In this document: positions 1-5,875 of the stretch, piece after piece | How the letters are laid out: each line of letters begins with the position of its first letter | Numbering within the stretch: position 1 is the first letter of the stretch | From: Bacilli bacterium | GTDB lineage: Bacteria; Bacillota_I; Bacilli_A; RF39; UBA660 | Direction: 5' to 3' | DNA: 11,975 nucleotides | Assembly (NCBI GenBank): GCA_028699175.1 | Contig: JAQVVC010000024.1 | Coordinates: 1 to 11,975 of the forward strand | Notes under the pieces: generated by a model | Seen by the model: the letters and a program-made list of their open reading frames with translations, nothing else | Databases searched by the model: none | Told to the model about the DNA's origin: nothing | Position numbers and translations under genes: made by a program

Positions 1-22
1 TTAAAATATAATAGTCATTTTT

Positions 23-64
23 TTGCTATTTATTTATTTAAAAATAAATGGTATATTAAAATAA
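23..64 (+). promoter_or_regulatory. Promoter of the ParB-like gene (extended -10)
   Basis: A TGG-TATATT extended -10 lies at 49-57, with a T-rich stretch upstream but no convincing -35. Transcription would start near 64, leaving a leader of about 20 nt before the AGGTGAT ribosome binding site at 85-91. The preceding bases (1-48) hold only AT-rich sequence; I see no gene in them. Confidence 0.4.
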
Positions 65-94
65 ATAAATTTTAAGAACAAATTAGGTGATATT

Positions 95-919
95 ATAATA
101 AATAAAGATACTCAAAATTTTCTGCTTCGTAATCAAATTGATTTAAAAAAATTTAATAATAAAGAAGAAAGTTATATTTACGATCCTATTGAAATAAATC
201 GATTAGTTGCAAGATATGGATTTTTTTATGAGCCAGAAGAAACTCTTATTAGTATTGCTGATATTATTGGTTATGAAAAGCATATAATTCAGTCATCTAA
301 TATTTTTCAAAGTATTAGTTTTTATTTCGAAAGTAATGCTGATGAATACCATTCTCGAAGTGTTGACCTTCTAAATTATAATGCCGATGATTTATTAAAA
401 GTATTAAAAGAATCTTTTATAATTGATCCCATGGCCGTAAAAGAAATGCCTAATAATAAATATGTCATCGTTACCAATGGTTTTCATCGATATACTCTAT
501 TAAGAGCTCACTTTGTTAATGAATGTTATAACATTGATAAAACTTCAAGCGAATATATTAAACTTAAAAAAAAGTATGAAATACCAATTCAACTACATCA
601 CTTAGATTTAACTAAAACTTATGGTAAATTATTATTACTTAAAAATCCTAACTTTAAAGGGAAAATAAAACCTGAACTTGATAAAGATTATCGAAATACT
701 GGAAACATAATACTAGAGTTAGAAAGTAATAAACAAATAGTGTTAAATGATAATCAACTAATTGAATTTATAAGATTCTTTATAAAAAGTACTACTGATG
801 AAGATTATTTTAAACTTATATCATATTACTATTATAATGAAGAAGATTTTAATATCTTTATTAATCAAAATTTTCCTGAATTAAATTTAGAACCAAAAAG
901 AAACTCAATAAAAAAATAA
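95..919 (+). CDS. ParB/Srx-fold-like protein with a probable non-AUG (AUA/AUU) start
   Basis: The reading frame is open from 65 (in-frame stop TAA at 62-64) to the TAA at 917-919. Its first in-frame ATG is at 431, in the middle of the recognisable domain, and no in-frame GTG or TTG precedes it. A good ribosome binding site, AGGTGAT at 85-91, is followed by ATT (92), ATA (95) and ATA (98). I chose ATA 95 because its 3-nt spacer matches other GGTGAT genes here; 92, 98 or CTG 122 cannot be excluded. The product is about 274 aa. The centre resembles the ParB/sulfiredoxin-fold nucleotide-binding domain: an SRSVDLL segment, then DPMAVKEM, then the signature-like NGFHRYTLLRA (around 481-514), comparable to the G-x-HR motif of ParB-like proteins. 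The C-terminal third is charged, AT-rich and unassigned. There is no helix-turn-helix and no parA neighbour, so chromosome partitioning is not implied. The function is unknown; the fold call is from motif recognition only. Confidence 0.6.
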   Translation: MINKDTQNFLLRNQIDLKKFNNKEESYIYDPIEINRLVARYGFFYEPEETLISIADIIGYEKHIIQSSNIFQSISFYFESNADEYHSRSVDLLNYNADDLLKVLKESFIIDPMAVKEMPNNKYVIVTNGFHRYTLLRAHFVNECYNIDKTSSEYIKLKKKYEIPIQLHHLDLTKTYGKLLLLKNPNFKGKIKPELDKDYRNTGNIILELESNKQIVLNDNQLIEFIRFFIKSTTDEDYFKLISYYYYNEEDFNIFINQNFPELNLEPKRNSIKK

Positions 920-944
920 CCACTTTCAAGTTATATTTTTTTTT
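916..944 (+). terminator. Weak intrinsic terminator after the ParB-like gene
   Basis: A short ATAAC/GTTAT stem (916-920 with 930-934) with a 9-nt loop is followed by A and then nine T residues (936-944). The stem is only 5 bp and AT-rich, so termination may be partial. Confidence 0.4.
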
Positions 945-952
945 AAAAATAA

Positions 953-972
953 TATAATATTTTGGAAGGTGA
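953..972 (+). promoter_or_regulatory. Promoter -10 and ribosome binding site of the DUF2935 gene
   Basis: A consensus TATAAT lies at 953-958 and the strong Shine-Dalgarno GGAAGGTGA at 964-972, just upstream of the ATG at 981. The expected transcription start falls at about 965, inside or beside the Shine-Dalgarno, so the leader would be very short. No good -35 is visible. Confidence 0.5.
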
Positions 973-980
973 TATTTAAA

Positions 981-1898
981 ATGCAAAATTATATTAAAAA
1001 ATCAATAGAATTGCATTTATTTTTTGCTCGCATTATGAAAGAGCACTCTTTATTTTTACAAGTTGGGTTTCCGTTAAAAAATAAAAATTATATTGAAGAA
1101 GCTGAGTGGTTTAAAAATCAATTTGAAAGATTATTATTAGATATTGTCAATATTAGTAATAATATTGTTGATCCTGAAATCTTAAATTCTGCCGAAATTG
1201 TAACTTCTTTTACCAAGGAAGCTGAAGAAAAAACAGAATATTTATCAGGAGTACAAATTAACCAAAAAATTACTGATTTAGAACATAATTTACAATCAAG
1301 AATCATTTTTATGAATCAGGAATTATCTCCAGAAATGATTAAAATAATTAACAATCAAGCTTTAAAATTAGTTAATGGATTAATAATGTTTAAAGAAAAA
1401 GTATTAAATGAATTTTTAACATGTAATATTTATACAACAAATTACCCTCTTTTAATTGAACATATCTTAAGAGAAGCAAAATTATATAAATCATATATTG
1501 TTCAGTTAGAAACAAATCTTGATATAATGCCAGAAGATATTAAAAAAACAGAATTATTTTGGAATCAAATAATGATGGAACATGCTTTATTTATTAAAGG
1601 ATTATTAGATCCTAGTGAAAGCGATTTAATAAATCAAGCTGATGCATTTGCTAATAACTATCAAATGTTATTACAAAATGCTCAAAATGCTACCGATTTA
1701 ATAATAAAACAAAATAATAACCAATCTTTAAATCAAACATTAAAATACCAAGAATTTAAAACAGCAGGGACAAAAGGAATACTTGATTGTCAAATAAAAT
1801 CAATTATTATGCCCCTTTTAGCAGATCACGTATTAAGAGAAGCAAATCATTATATTAGAATATTAAAAGAAAATACTAACCGTTATATTAATTATTAA
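981..1898 (+). CDS. DUF2935 family protein, two-repeat ferritin-like helical protein
   Basis: This 305-aa protein is all-helical and built from two similar halves. Each half starts with an EH-containing helix (SIELHLFFARIMKEHSLFL, residues 8-26; later FWNQIMMEHALFIKG) and ends with another His/Glu helix (IEHILREAKLY; ADHVLREANHY). This spacing matches the DUF2935 family of Bacillota, four-helix bundles whose Glu and His residues are thought to bind metal. The biochemical role of the family is not established. A GTG at 969 is in frame but lies inside the Shine-Dalgarno GGAAGGTGA (964-972), so the ATG at 981 is the start. The gene has its own -10 at 953-958 and ends in a strong hairpin shared with the convergent sortase gene, so it is probably transcribed alone. 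Length and both repeats are intact. The protein is likely cytosolic, since no signal peptide or membrane segment is visible. Confidence 0.82.
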   Translation: MQNYIKKSIELHLFFARIMKEHSLFLQVGFPLKNKNYIEEAEWFKNQFERLLLDIVNISNNIVDPEILNSAEIVTSFTKEAEEKTEYLSGVQINQKITDLEHNLQSRIIFMNQELSPEMIKIINNQALKLVNGLIMFKEKVLNEFLTCNIYTTNYPLLIEHILREAKLYKSYIVQLETNLDIMPEDIKKTELFWNQIMMEHALFIKGLLDPSESDLINQADAFANNYQMLLQNAQNATDLIIKQNNNQSLNQTLKYQEFKTAGTKGILDCQIKSIIMPLLADHVLREANHYIRILKENTNRYINY

Positions 1899-1907
1899 TT
1901 CCATTAT

Positions 1908-1932
1908 AAAAAATTGTTATTAACAATTTTTT
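1908..1932. terminator. Bidirectional terminator between the DUF2935 and sortase genes
   Basis: A perfect inverted repeat, AAAAAATTGTTA / TAACAATTTTTT around T1920, gives a 10-bp stem with a TATTA loop. It has T-runs on both strands and sits between the ends of two convergent genes, as expected for a shared intrinsic terminator. Confidence 0.75.
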
Positions 1933-1938
1933 ATATTT

Positions 1939-2760
1939 TTATCTTTTAACTCTTTTTATTAATTTAGCATGTAAAACTACTTTATCGGTTTTATTATAAC
2001 AAGTAGACAATGTTAAAATATTCTCATTTTCATTAATTGAAGTATTAAAATTATAATTACTTCTTTTTAATAACATATTAAGAAATTTTTGATAATTATA
2101 TGTATTATTAAATTCAGTTTGAATATAATCATTTGTAGTAGGAATATTATAAATACTAAATACTTGCCATAAAGTATTCTCATATTCAGTTGATAATTTT
2201 ACAACATAGTTATTAGAATTTTTAAGCCAATTGCTTTTAAGAATATTTTTTAAAGAACCGAACATGGTCTTATCTAGTCTTGCATGGGCATATATAATAG
2301 TATTTTTATCAGTTCCGTCCAACTTATTACGATAATCAACAAATAGCCATCCAGCATCATTATAACTTTTATTAAAGGAATGAGTTAAATAGTATTCATT
2401 ATCTTTAGTTTGAACAAAAGGATAATTAATATTAGTTCCATTAACTTGAATCCATCCTTTAGTTTGACTATTAATTTTCTTTAATTGATTAAAATCAACA
2501 TTAATCATATTCATTTTAATATAATCCCAATATGGATTAGGTTTAGAAATATCACCTTGGTCAATAATTTCTCCTTCATTTATTTCTTCAATCGTAATTT
2601 TTTTTAAAACTTCTTTAATCTGATTTTTATTATTGTCATTATCAATATGCCATTTGATAATATTAATTACTGAGATTAAAAGAGTTATTAATAAAACAAT
2701 AATAAGTAAAAGAAGAAAAAGATTCTTATATTTTAGTTTTATTTTTCGTTTCTTTTTCAA
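1939..2760 (-). CDS. Class B-type sortase (membrane-anchored transpeptidase)
   Basis: Sortases cleave a sorting motif on secreted proteins and join them to the cell wall or to pilin partners outside the membrane. This 273-aa protein has a Lys-rich start, one hydrophobic segment (about residues 14-35) as signal anchor, then an extracellular domain. Class B-like features are GWIQVNGTNINYPFVQ (102-117), IIYAHARLDKTMFGSL with catalytic His159, and TLSTCYN with catalytic Cys254. Where class B enzymes carry the catalytic Arg (R-x-V-V-x-A-K context), this one has Lys260 (DKVVLHAKL). Translation starts at TTG (2758-2760), preceded by GGAAGTGA (2765-2772); no ATG fits. A TATACT at 2779-2784 is a possible -10. 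No LPxTG or NPQTN-type substrate gene is in the window, so this is not a local pilin cluster and the substrates are unknown. A sortase implies a walled cell. I am confident of the fold and fairly confident of class B. Confidence 0.88.
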   Translation of the reverse strand: MKKKRKIKLKYKNLFLLLLIIVLLITLLISVINIIKWHIDNDNNKNQIKEVLKKITIEEINEGEIIDQGDISKPNPYWDYIKMNMINVDFNQLKKINSQTKGWIQVNGTNINYPFVQTKDNEYYLTHSFNKSYNDAGWLFVDYRNKLDGTDKNTIIYAHARLDKTMFGSLKNILKSNWLKNSNNYVVKLSTEYENTLWQVFSIYNIPTTNDYIQTEFNNTYNYQKFLNMLLKRSNYNFNTSINENENILTLSTCYNKTDKVVLHAKLIKRVKR

Positions 2761-2764
2761 AATA

Positions 2765-2784
2765 TCACTTCCATTATAAGTATA
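2765..2784 (-). promoter_or_regulatory. Sortase ribosome binding site and candidate -10; decides the TTG start
   Basis: On the minus strand TATACT (2779-2784) precedes GGAAGTGA (2765-2772) by 6 nt, and the TTG start is at 2760. The intergenic region 2761-2891 between the divergent sortase and zinc-ribbon genes is otherwise plain AT-rich sequence with no gene. Confidence 0.45.
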
Positions 2785-2891
2785 CTATTTTTTTATTAAA
2801 ACAGGAAATAAAATATTTTATTATTAATTTAATGTTATATAGATATTATTATTAATAAATGATATTATTAATATAGAAAAGGAGTCTTATT

Positions 2892-3164
2892 ATGATTGAA
2901 AAACTTAACGTAGATGAAGAAAAGATATGCCAAAGTTGTGGAATGCCACTTACAAATGATGTGTTAGGTACTAATACTGATGGTACACTCTCTGATTATT
3001 ATTGTAAGTATTGTTTTGAAAATGGTAATTTTATTGAAGATATTACCCTTGAAGAAGCAATATTAAGTATAGGTGATATGGCTGAACAAGCTGGAGTAAC
3101 AAAAGAAGAAGCTATAGGTTATGCTTCAAGACATCTTCCTGATTTAATGAGATGGAAAAAATAA
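2892..3164 (+). CDS. Small zinc-ribbon protein
   Basis: This 90-aa protein starts with a four-cysteine zinc ribbon: CQSC at residues 13-16 and CKYC at 38-41, inside the contexts CGMPL and YYCKYCFENGNF. These are characteristic of a small putative zinc-ribbon family common in Firmicutes and Bacteroidetes. The C-terminal half (about 45-90) is a short helical segment, EEAILSIGDMAEQAGVTKEE, ending in LPDLMRWKK. Members of the family are usually annotated only as zinc-ribbon proteins; an interaction or regulatory role is plausible but unproven. The start ATG is preceded by AAAAGGAG (2877-2884) at normal spacing. The gene diverges from the sortase and converges on the nucleosidase-like gene with only 2 nt between stop codons and no obvious terminator. 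Confidence 0.8.
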   Translation: MIEKLNVDEEKICQSCGMPLTNDVLGTNTDGTLSDYYCKYCFENGNFIEDITLEEAILSIGDMAEQAGVTKEEAIGYASRHLPDLMRWKK

Positions 3165-3166
3165 TT

Positions 3167-3772
3167 TTAAGTTAATAAAAAATCCAAAAATATTTTATTA
3201 CTTTTAATATATGCTTTTTCATTATATAAATAATATTGGTTAACTTGATGGCAATTTAAAAAAAACGTTATGATTTTAATTCCTGTAAAAGGAACTTTTT
3301 TTTCGTTACAAATCTTCCCTATTATTCCTATATCATAATCGATGATATTAATATTTATTGGTAATAAAGGAAACATTTCTTCAGTAGTATATATTTTTCT
3401 TTCCAAATATTTATTATTTGTATATTTTAAACTATTAATAATTTTATTATTAATTAATTGATTAGATTTATAAATATTATTATAAGAATTAAGTTCACAA
3501 ACTTCTAAAGGAATTATAATATTTAAAATATTTATATTACTACATGGCCGGCAAGAAGCTAGTCCTAATGACATAATAAATTGGATATTATAATTATTTA
3601 TTAAATGTCCTGTAGATAAAGCAATATTTACTTTGCCATAACCAGATATAATTATTAAAAATTTACTATGATAATAATTACATAGATAAATATTTTTTTC
3701 TATTTGTTTAAAATGACATTTCTCTAATATATAAGAAACACATTTTAATTCTGGAACTATAACTCCAATCAT
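3167..3772 (-). CDS. Degenerate MTA/SAH-nucleosidase-like (nucleoside phosphorylase fold) protein
   Basis: The 201-aa protein follows the layout of 5'-methylthioadenosine/S-adenosylhomocysteine nucleosidase. It has an MIGVIVPE strand at the N-terminus, SGYGKVNIALSTGHLI (43-58; compare SGIGKVxAA in MTAN), IMSLGLASC (66-74; compare the TGSAGG loop) and IIDYDIGIIGKIC followed by VPFTGIKIITF (143-170; compare VxMExxAIAxVC then PFVVxRxISD). The catalytic positions do not survive: the loop Ser is Leu71, the ribose-binding Glu of the ME motif is Asp147, the general-acid Asp of the ISD motif is Phe170, and the N-terminal Glu may be Cys11. The reading frame is intact with AAAGGTGAT (3776-3784) before ATG, so it is an expressed gene rather than a decayed one. 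It probably binds a nucleoside or protein partner, or has a changed chemistry. It also falls a little short of the usual family length of about 230 aa. Confidence 0.6.
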   Translation of the reverse strand: MIGVIVPELKCVSYILEKCHFKQIEKNIYLCNYYHSKFLIIISGYGKVNIALSTGHLINNYNIQFIMSLGLASCRPCSNINILNIIIPLEVCELNSYNNIYKSNQLINNKIINSLKYTNNKYLERKIYTTEEMFPLLPININIIDYDIGIIGKICNEKKVPFTGIKIITFFLNCHQVNQYYLYNEKAYIKSNKIFLDFLLT

Positions 3773-3775
3773 AAA

Positions 3776-3832
3776 ATCACCTTTGTATAATATACTCTTA
3801 TTAGGATAAAAGGTGTTTTAAAGGAGAAGAAT
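3776..3832. promoter_or_regulatory. Divergent promoter region of the nucleosidase-like and FMN-split-barrel genes
   Basis: Only 60 bp separate the two starts. On the plus strand TGTATAAT places TATAAT at 3786-3791, serving the gene at 3833 with a leader of about 35 nt. On the minus strand TATTAT (3787-3792) or TATATT (3789-3794) lies 2-4 nt before AAAGGTGAT (3776-3784). The two -10 boxes overlap, so both promoters probably cannot be occupied at once. Confidence 0.45.
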
Positions 3833-4204
3833 ATGAATAATTATATTTATCAAAAAATTGATGATGATGAAATAAAAAACATTTTAAATAAATGCACAAT
3901 ATGTATATTAGGGACATCAAACTATAATTATCCCTATTTAGTACCAATGTTTTTTGAATATGAATATAAAAATAATAATTACTATTTTATTTTAGAAAGT
4001 AAATGTTTAGGAAGAAAAATAAAAAATATTCTTAACAATGATAACGTATGTCTTTTTATTCAGTATAATGATATTGATTGTTATAAAAGTATTATTGCAA
4101 GTGGAATTGCTAGTATTTCTAAATTATATAATGCTGAAAGATCAAACATGGTAAGTATAAAAGTTATTATCAATGAAATAGAAGGACGTGCTTATTATAA
4201 ATAA
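3833..4204 (+). CDS. Short pyridoxamine-5'-phosphate-oxidase-like FMN-binding split-barrel protein
   Basis: The 123-aa product resembles small PNPOx-fold (NimA-like) flavoproteins. It has an N-terminal helix, ICILGTSNYNYPYLVPMFFEY (residues 23-43, matching the GxLsT..dGyPyxVPl.y strand pair), then YYFILESKCLGRKIKNI (compare the yFHgA..G.K..nI segment that binds the FMN phosphate) and VCLFIQY. A final strand, KVIINEIEGRAY, corresponds to the usual I.I..ITGK end. Relatives are generally 140-160 aa; here the helical insert before the last strand is nearly absent, so the substrate side of the pocket is reduced. AAAGGAG (3820-3826) precedes ATG. Such proteins bind FMN, heme or F420; the partner here is unknown. 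True PdxH activity is unlikely given the length. Confidence 0.65.
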   Translation: MNNYIYQKIDDDEIKNILNKCTICILGTSNYNYPYLVPMFFEYEYKNNNYYFILESKCLGRKIKNILNNDNVCLFIQYNDIDCYKSIIASGIASISKLYNAERSNMVSIKVIINEIEGRAYYK

Positions 4205-4228
4205 ATAATATGTTAAATAAAAAAAGTG

Positions 4229-4249
4229 TGATATAATTTTGTTGGTGAT
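4229..4249 (+). promoter_or_regulatory. Extended -10 promoter and ribosome binding site of the 68-aa gene
   Basis: A perfect extended -10, TGATATAAT, occupies 4229-4237 and GGTGAT lies at 4244-4249 just before the ATG at 4253. The predicted transcription start (about 4244) would almost coincide with the Shine-Dalgarno. This promoter could also drive the two downstream genes. Confidence 0.55.
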
Positions 4250-4252
4250 AGT

Positions 4253-4459
4253 ATGAGTAATAAAGAACAAATAAAATTAATGAAAGAAGTTAGAGATATT
4301 ATTGATGAACTTGGGGGAATTGATGAAACTATATTTTTATCTATTGGCGTCAATGCAACAGAATGTTTAAATCCTACAGAAAAAACATTAGAAGAATTAA
4401 AAAAATACCAAGCAAAAGTTAACAAAGAAAAAATTGAAAGGTTAGATATTAGTCTATAG
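4253..4459 (+). CDS. Small helical protein of unknown function
   Basis: I do not recognise this 68-aa protein. It is acidic and Lys/Glu-rich. An N-terminal helix (KEQIKLMKEVRDIIDELGG) leads to a short hydrophobic stretch (ETIFLSIGVNATECLN) and a C-terminal helix (EKTLEELKKYQAKVNKEK). There is no signal peptide or membrane segment. It is supported as a gene by a perfect extended -10, a GGTGAT ribosome binding site with 3-nt spacing, and its position 7 nt before the next gene, whose ribosome binding site (taggtg, 4457-4462) overlaps this gene's TAG stop. It is probably co-transcribed and coupled with the E2-like gene, so a helper role is possible but not shown. Confidence 0.6.
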   Translation: MSNKEQIKLMKEVRDIIDELGGIDETIFLSIGVNATECLNPTEKTLEELKKYQAKVNKEKIERLDISL

Positions 4460-4466
4460 GTGTTGT

Positions 4467-5315
4467 ATGAAAGATAGGAAAGATGGTATCAGAGTAAAAA
4501 ATTTAAGTGGTGTAAGTTCACTTATACCTCATCTTAAACCTTCAAGAGCAGATTCTGATGTTTATATCAATATGAAAATTGATGTAAGTGAATTAGTTAA
4601 ATATTATGAAAAATTAAAAAAGCAAAAAGAAACGAAAGATATTACTTATTTCCATATATTTTGTACAGCAATGGGAATGGTTGTATATAATCGGCCACTT
4701 CTTAATCGTTTTATTATAAATAAGAAGTTTTATGATCGAAAAAATGTTTCTATCTCATTTGTTGCTAAAAAAGATTTTACTGATGATTCTGAAGAAACAT
4801 TAAATTTAGTAAAAATTGCCGAAGACGATAATTTATTTTCATTAGGTAAAAAATTAAATAATACTGTTACAGCAGTTAGAAATCAAAAAACTAATTCAAC
4901 AGATGACATCGTATCTTTTGTTGGCAAGATGCCAAAATTTATGAAATCATTTATTATGGCCATTATTAGATTTTGTGATAATCATGATTTGCTTCCGGCA
5001 TCGATTACTGATAATTTAATCTATTATTCTACTGTACTAGTATCTAATTTAGGAAGTATAAAATGTGGTGCTATATATCATAATTTAACTGATTTAGGAA
5101 CTAACTCAATATTAATTACGATCGGAGAAATAAAAGATGAACCAGTTGTTATTAATGGTAAAATTGAAATTAGGAAAATGTGTGAACTTGGTGCTAATTT
5201 AGATGAAAGAATAGCAGATGGCTTTTACTTTGTCAAATCATTAAAACTTTTTGAATATATATTAAAAAATCCAACCTTATTAGAAAATAAGAGTTATACC
5301 AAAATAGATTTTTAA
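4467..5315 (+). CDS. Stand-alone 2-oxo-acid dehydrogenase E2 / CAT-fold acyltransferase-like protein
   Basis: The 282-aa product matches the catalytic (chloramphenicol-acetyltransferase-like) domain of dihydrolipoamide acyltransferase and nothing else; there is no lipoyl domain and no E1/E3-binding domain. Landmarks are PHLKPSRADSDVY (about 21-33), the helix with FHIFCTAMGMVVYNRPLLNR (62-81; compare the xxKAxxxALxxxPxxN of E2), VLVSNLGSIKCGAIYHNL (191-207; compare the xxSNLG.fG segment), and the final active-site segment DERIADGFYFVKSLKLFEYI (246-265). Canonical E2/CAT enzymes have His in HxxxDG; here it is Glu247 (ERIADG). Similar stand-alone proteins are, to my knowledge, found in other gut Firmicutes. 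No E1 or E3 gene is nearby, so a pyruvate dehydrogenase role is unlikely. Trimer formation is expected from the fold. Acyl transfer to a small molecule, or a binding role, are both possible. Confidence 0.72.
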   Translation: MKDRKDGIRVKNLSGVSSLIPHLKPSRADSDVYINMKIDVSELVKYYEKLKKQKETKDITYFHIFCTAMGMVVYNRPLLNRFIINKKFYDRKNVSISFVAKKDFTDDSEETLNLVKIAEDDNLFSLGKKLNNTVTAVRNQKTNSTDDIVSFVGKMPKFMKSFIMAIIRFCDNHDLLPASITDNLIYYSTVLVSNLGSIKCGAIYHNLTDLGTNSILITIGEIKDEPVVINGKIEIRKMCELGANLDERIADGFYFVKSLKLFEYILKNPTLLENKSYTKIDF

Positions 5316-5318
5316 TTT

Positions 5319-5849
5319 ATGAAAACGATATATATAATAGCATCAGATTCAGGAACTTATTTTTCGAAATTTTTAAAAATAATAACCCGCGAAAAATATG
5401 TTCATATCAGTATTGCTTTAGACGATAAATTTAAAAAAGTATATTCTTTTGGACGTAAACAAAAATTTATGTTACCAGCGGGATTTATCAATGAAGATTT
5501 AGAAATGATTTGTCAACTTTTCAAAAAAACCGATTTACAAATATATGAATTAAAAATTACGAAAAAACAATTTTATACAATAAATAAAATATTAAAAGAT
5601 AAATATATTAAGAATGCTCTTAAATATCGGTATAATATTAAAGGTTTACCAATGATTAATTTTAATTTATCTTATAAAAGAGATTATCATTATGTTTGCA
5701 GTCAATTTTGTGGTAAATTATTAAATGACTCTGGAATAATTAATTTTAATAAAAATTATTCTTTAATTAAACCAAGAGATATATTAAATATTAAAGGATT
5801 AAATTTGATATATGAAGGTAAAGCTACAGATTTTTTAAAACAATTATAA
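5319..5849 (+). CDS. Permuted NlpC/P60-like (YiiX-type) papain-fold hydrolase
   Basis: This 176-aa protein shows the circularly permuted papain-like order, His before Cys: KYVHISIAL with His29, an intervening strand pair (VYSFGRK), then YHYVCSQFCGKLLNDSGI with Cys127 at the start of the core helix, followed by SLIKPRDILN. The family cleaves amide or ester bonds in cell-wall peptides, lipids or proteins; the substrate here is unknown. There is no signal peptide, so it probably acts in the cytosol. The ATG lies 3 nt after the stop of the E2-like gene and has no visible Shine-Dalgarno (preceding bases are tttttaattt), so it is most likely translated by reinitiation after the upstream gene. Pairing with that gene suggests a shared pathway. 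The catalytic pair is intact. Confidence 0.68.
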   Translation: MKTIYIIASDSGTYFSKFLKIITREKYVHISIALDDKFKKVYSFGRKQKFMLPAGFINEDLEMICQLFKKTDLQIYELKITKKQFYTINKILKDKYIKNALKYRYNIKGLPMINFNLSYKRDYHYVCSQFCGKLLNDSGIINFNKNYSLIKPRDILNIKGLNLIYEGKATDFLKQL

Positions 5850-5875
5850 AAGATACCTATTTGTATCTTTTTTTT
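5848..5875. terminator. Intrinsic terminator shared by convergent genes
   Basis: The stem AAAAGATAC (5848-5856) / GTATCTTTT (5863-5871) with a 6-nt loop runs into a T-tract (5868-5875). It overlaps the stop codons of the papain-fold gene (+) and the phosphoketolase gene (-). It is strong on the plus strand and plausible on the minus strand. Confidence 0.75.

Noticed and set aside
95..919. Chromosome-partitioning ParB or plasmid partition gene
   Set aside because: There is no parA neighbour, no visible helix-turn-helix and no parS-like repeat; only the ParB/Srx-type fold motif is recognisable.
969..981. GTG start at 969 for the DUF2935 gene
   Set aside because: The GTG is part of the Shine-Dalgarno GGAAGGTGA; the ATG at 981 is correctly spaced.
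1118..1306. Open frame of 62 codons on the minus strand
   Set aside because: It lies wholly inside the DUF2935 gene on the other strand, has no ribosome binding site and encodes no recognisable domain; it is a shadow frame.
4213..4425. Open frame of 70 codons on the minus strand
   Set aside because: It overlaps the plus-strand 68-aa gene, which has a perfect extended -10 and GGTGAT site. The minus frame has neither, and its hydrophobic composition follows from the opposite strand.
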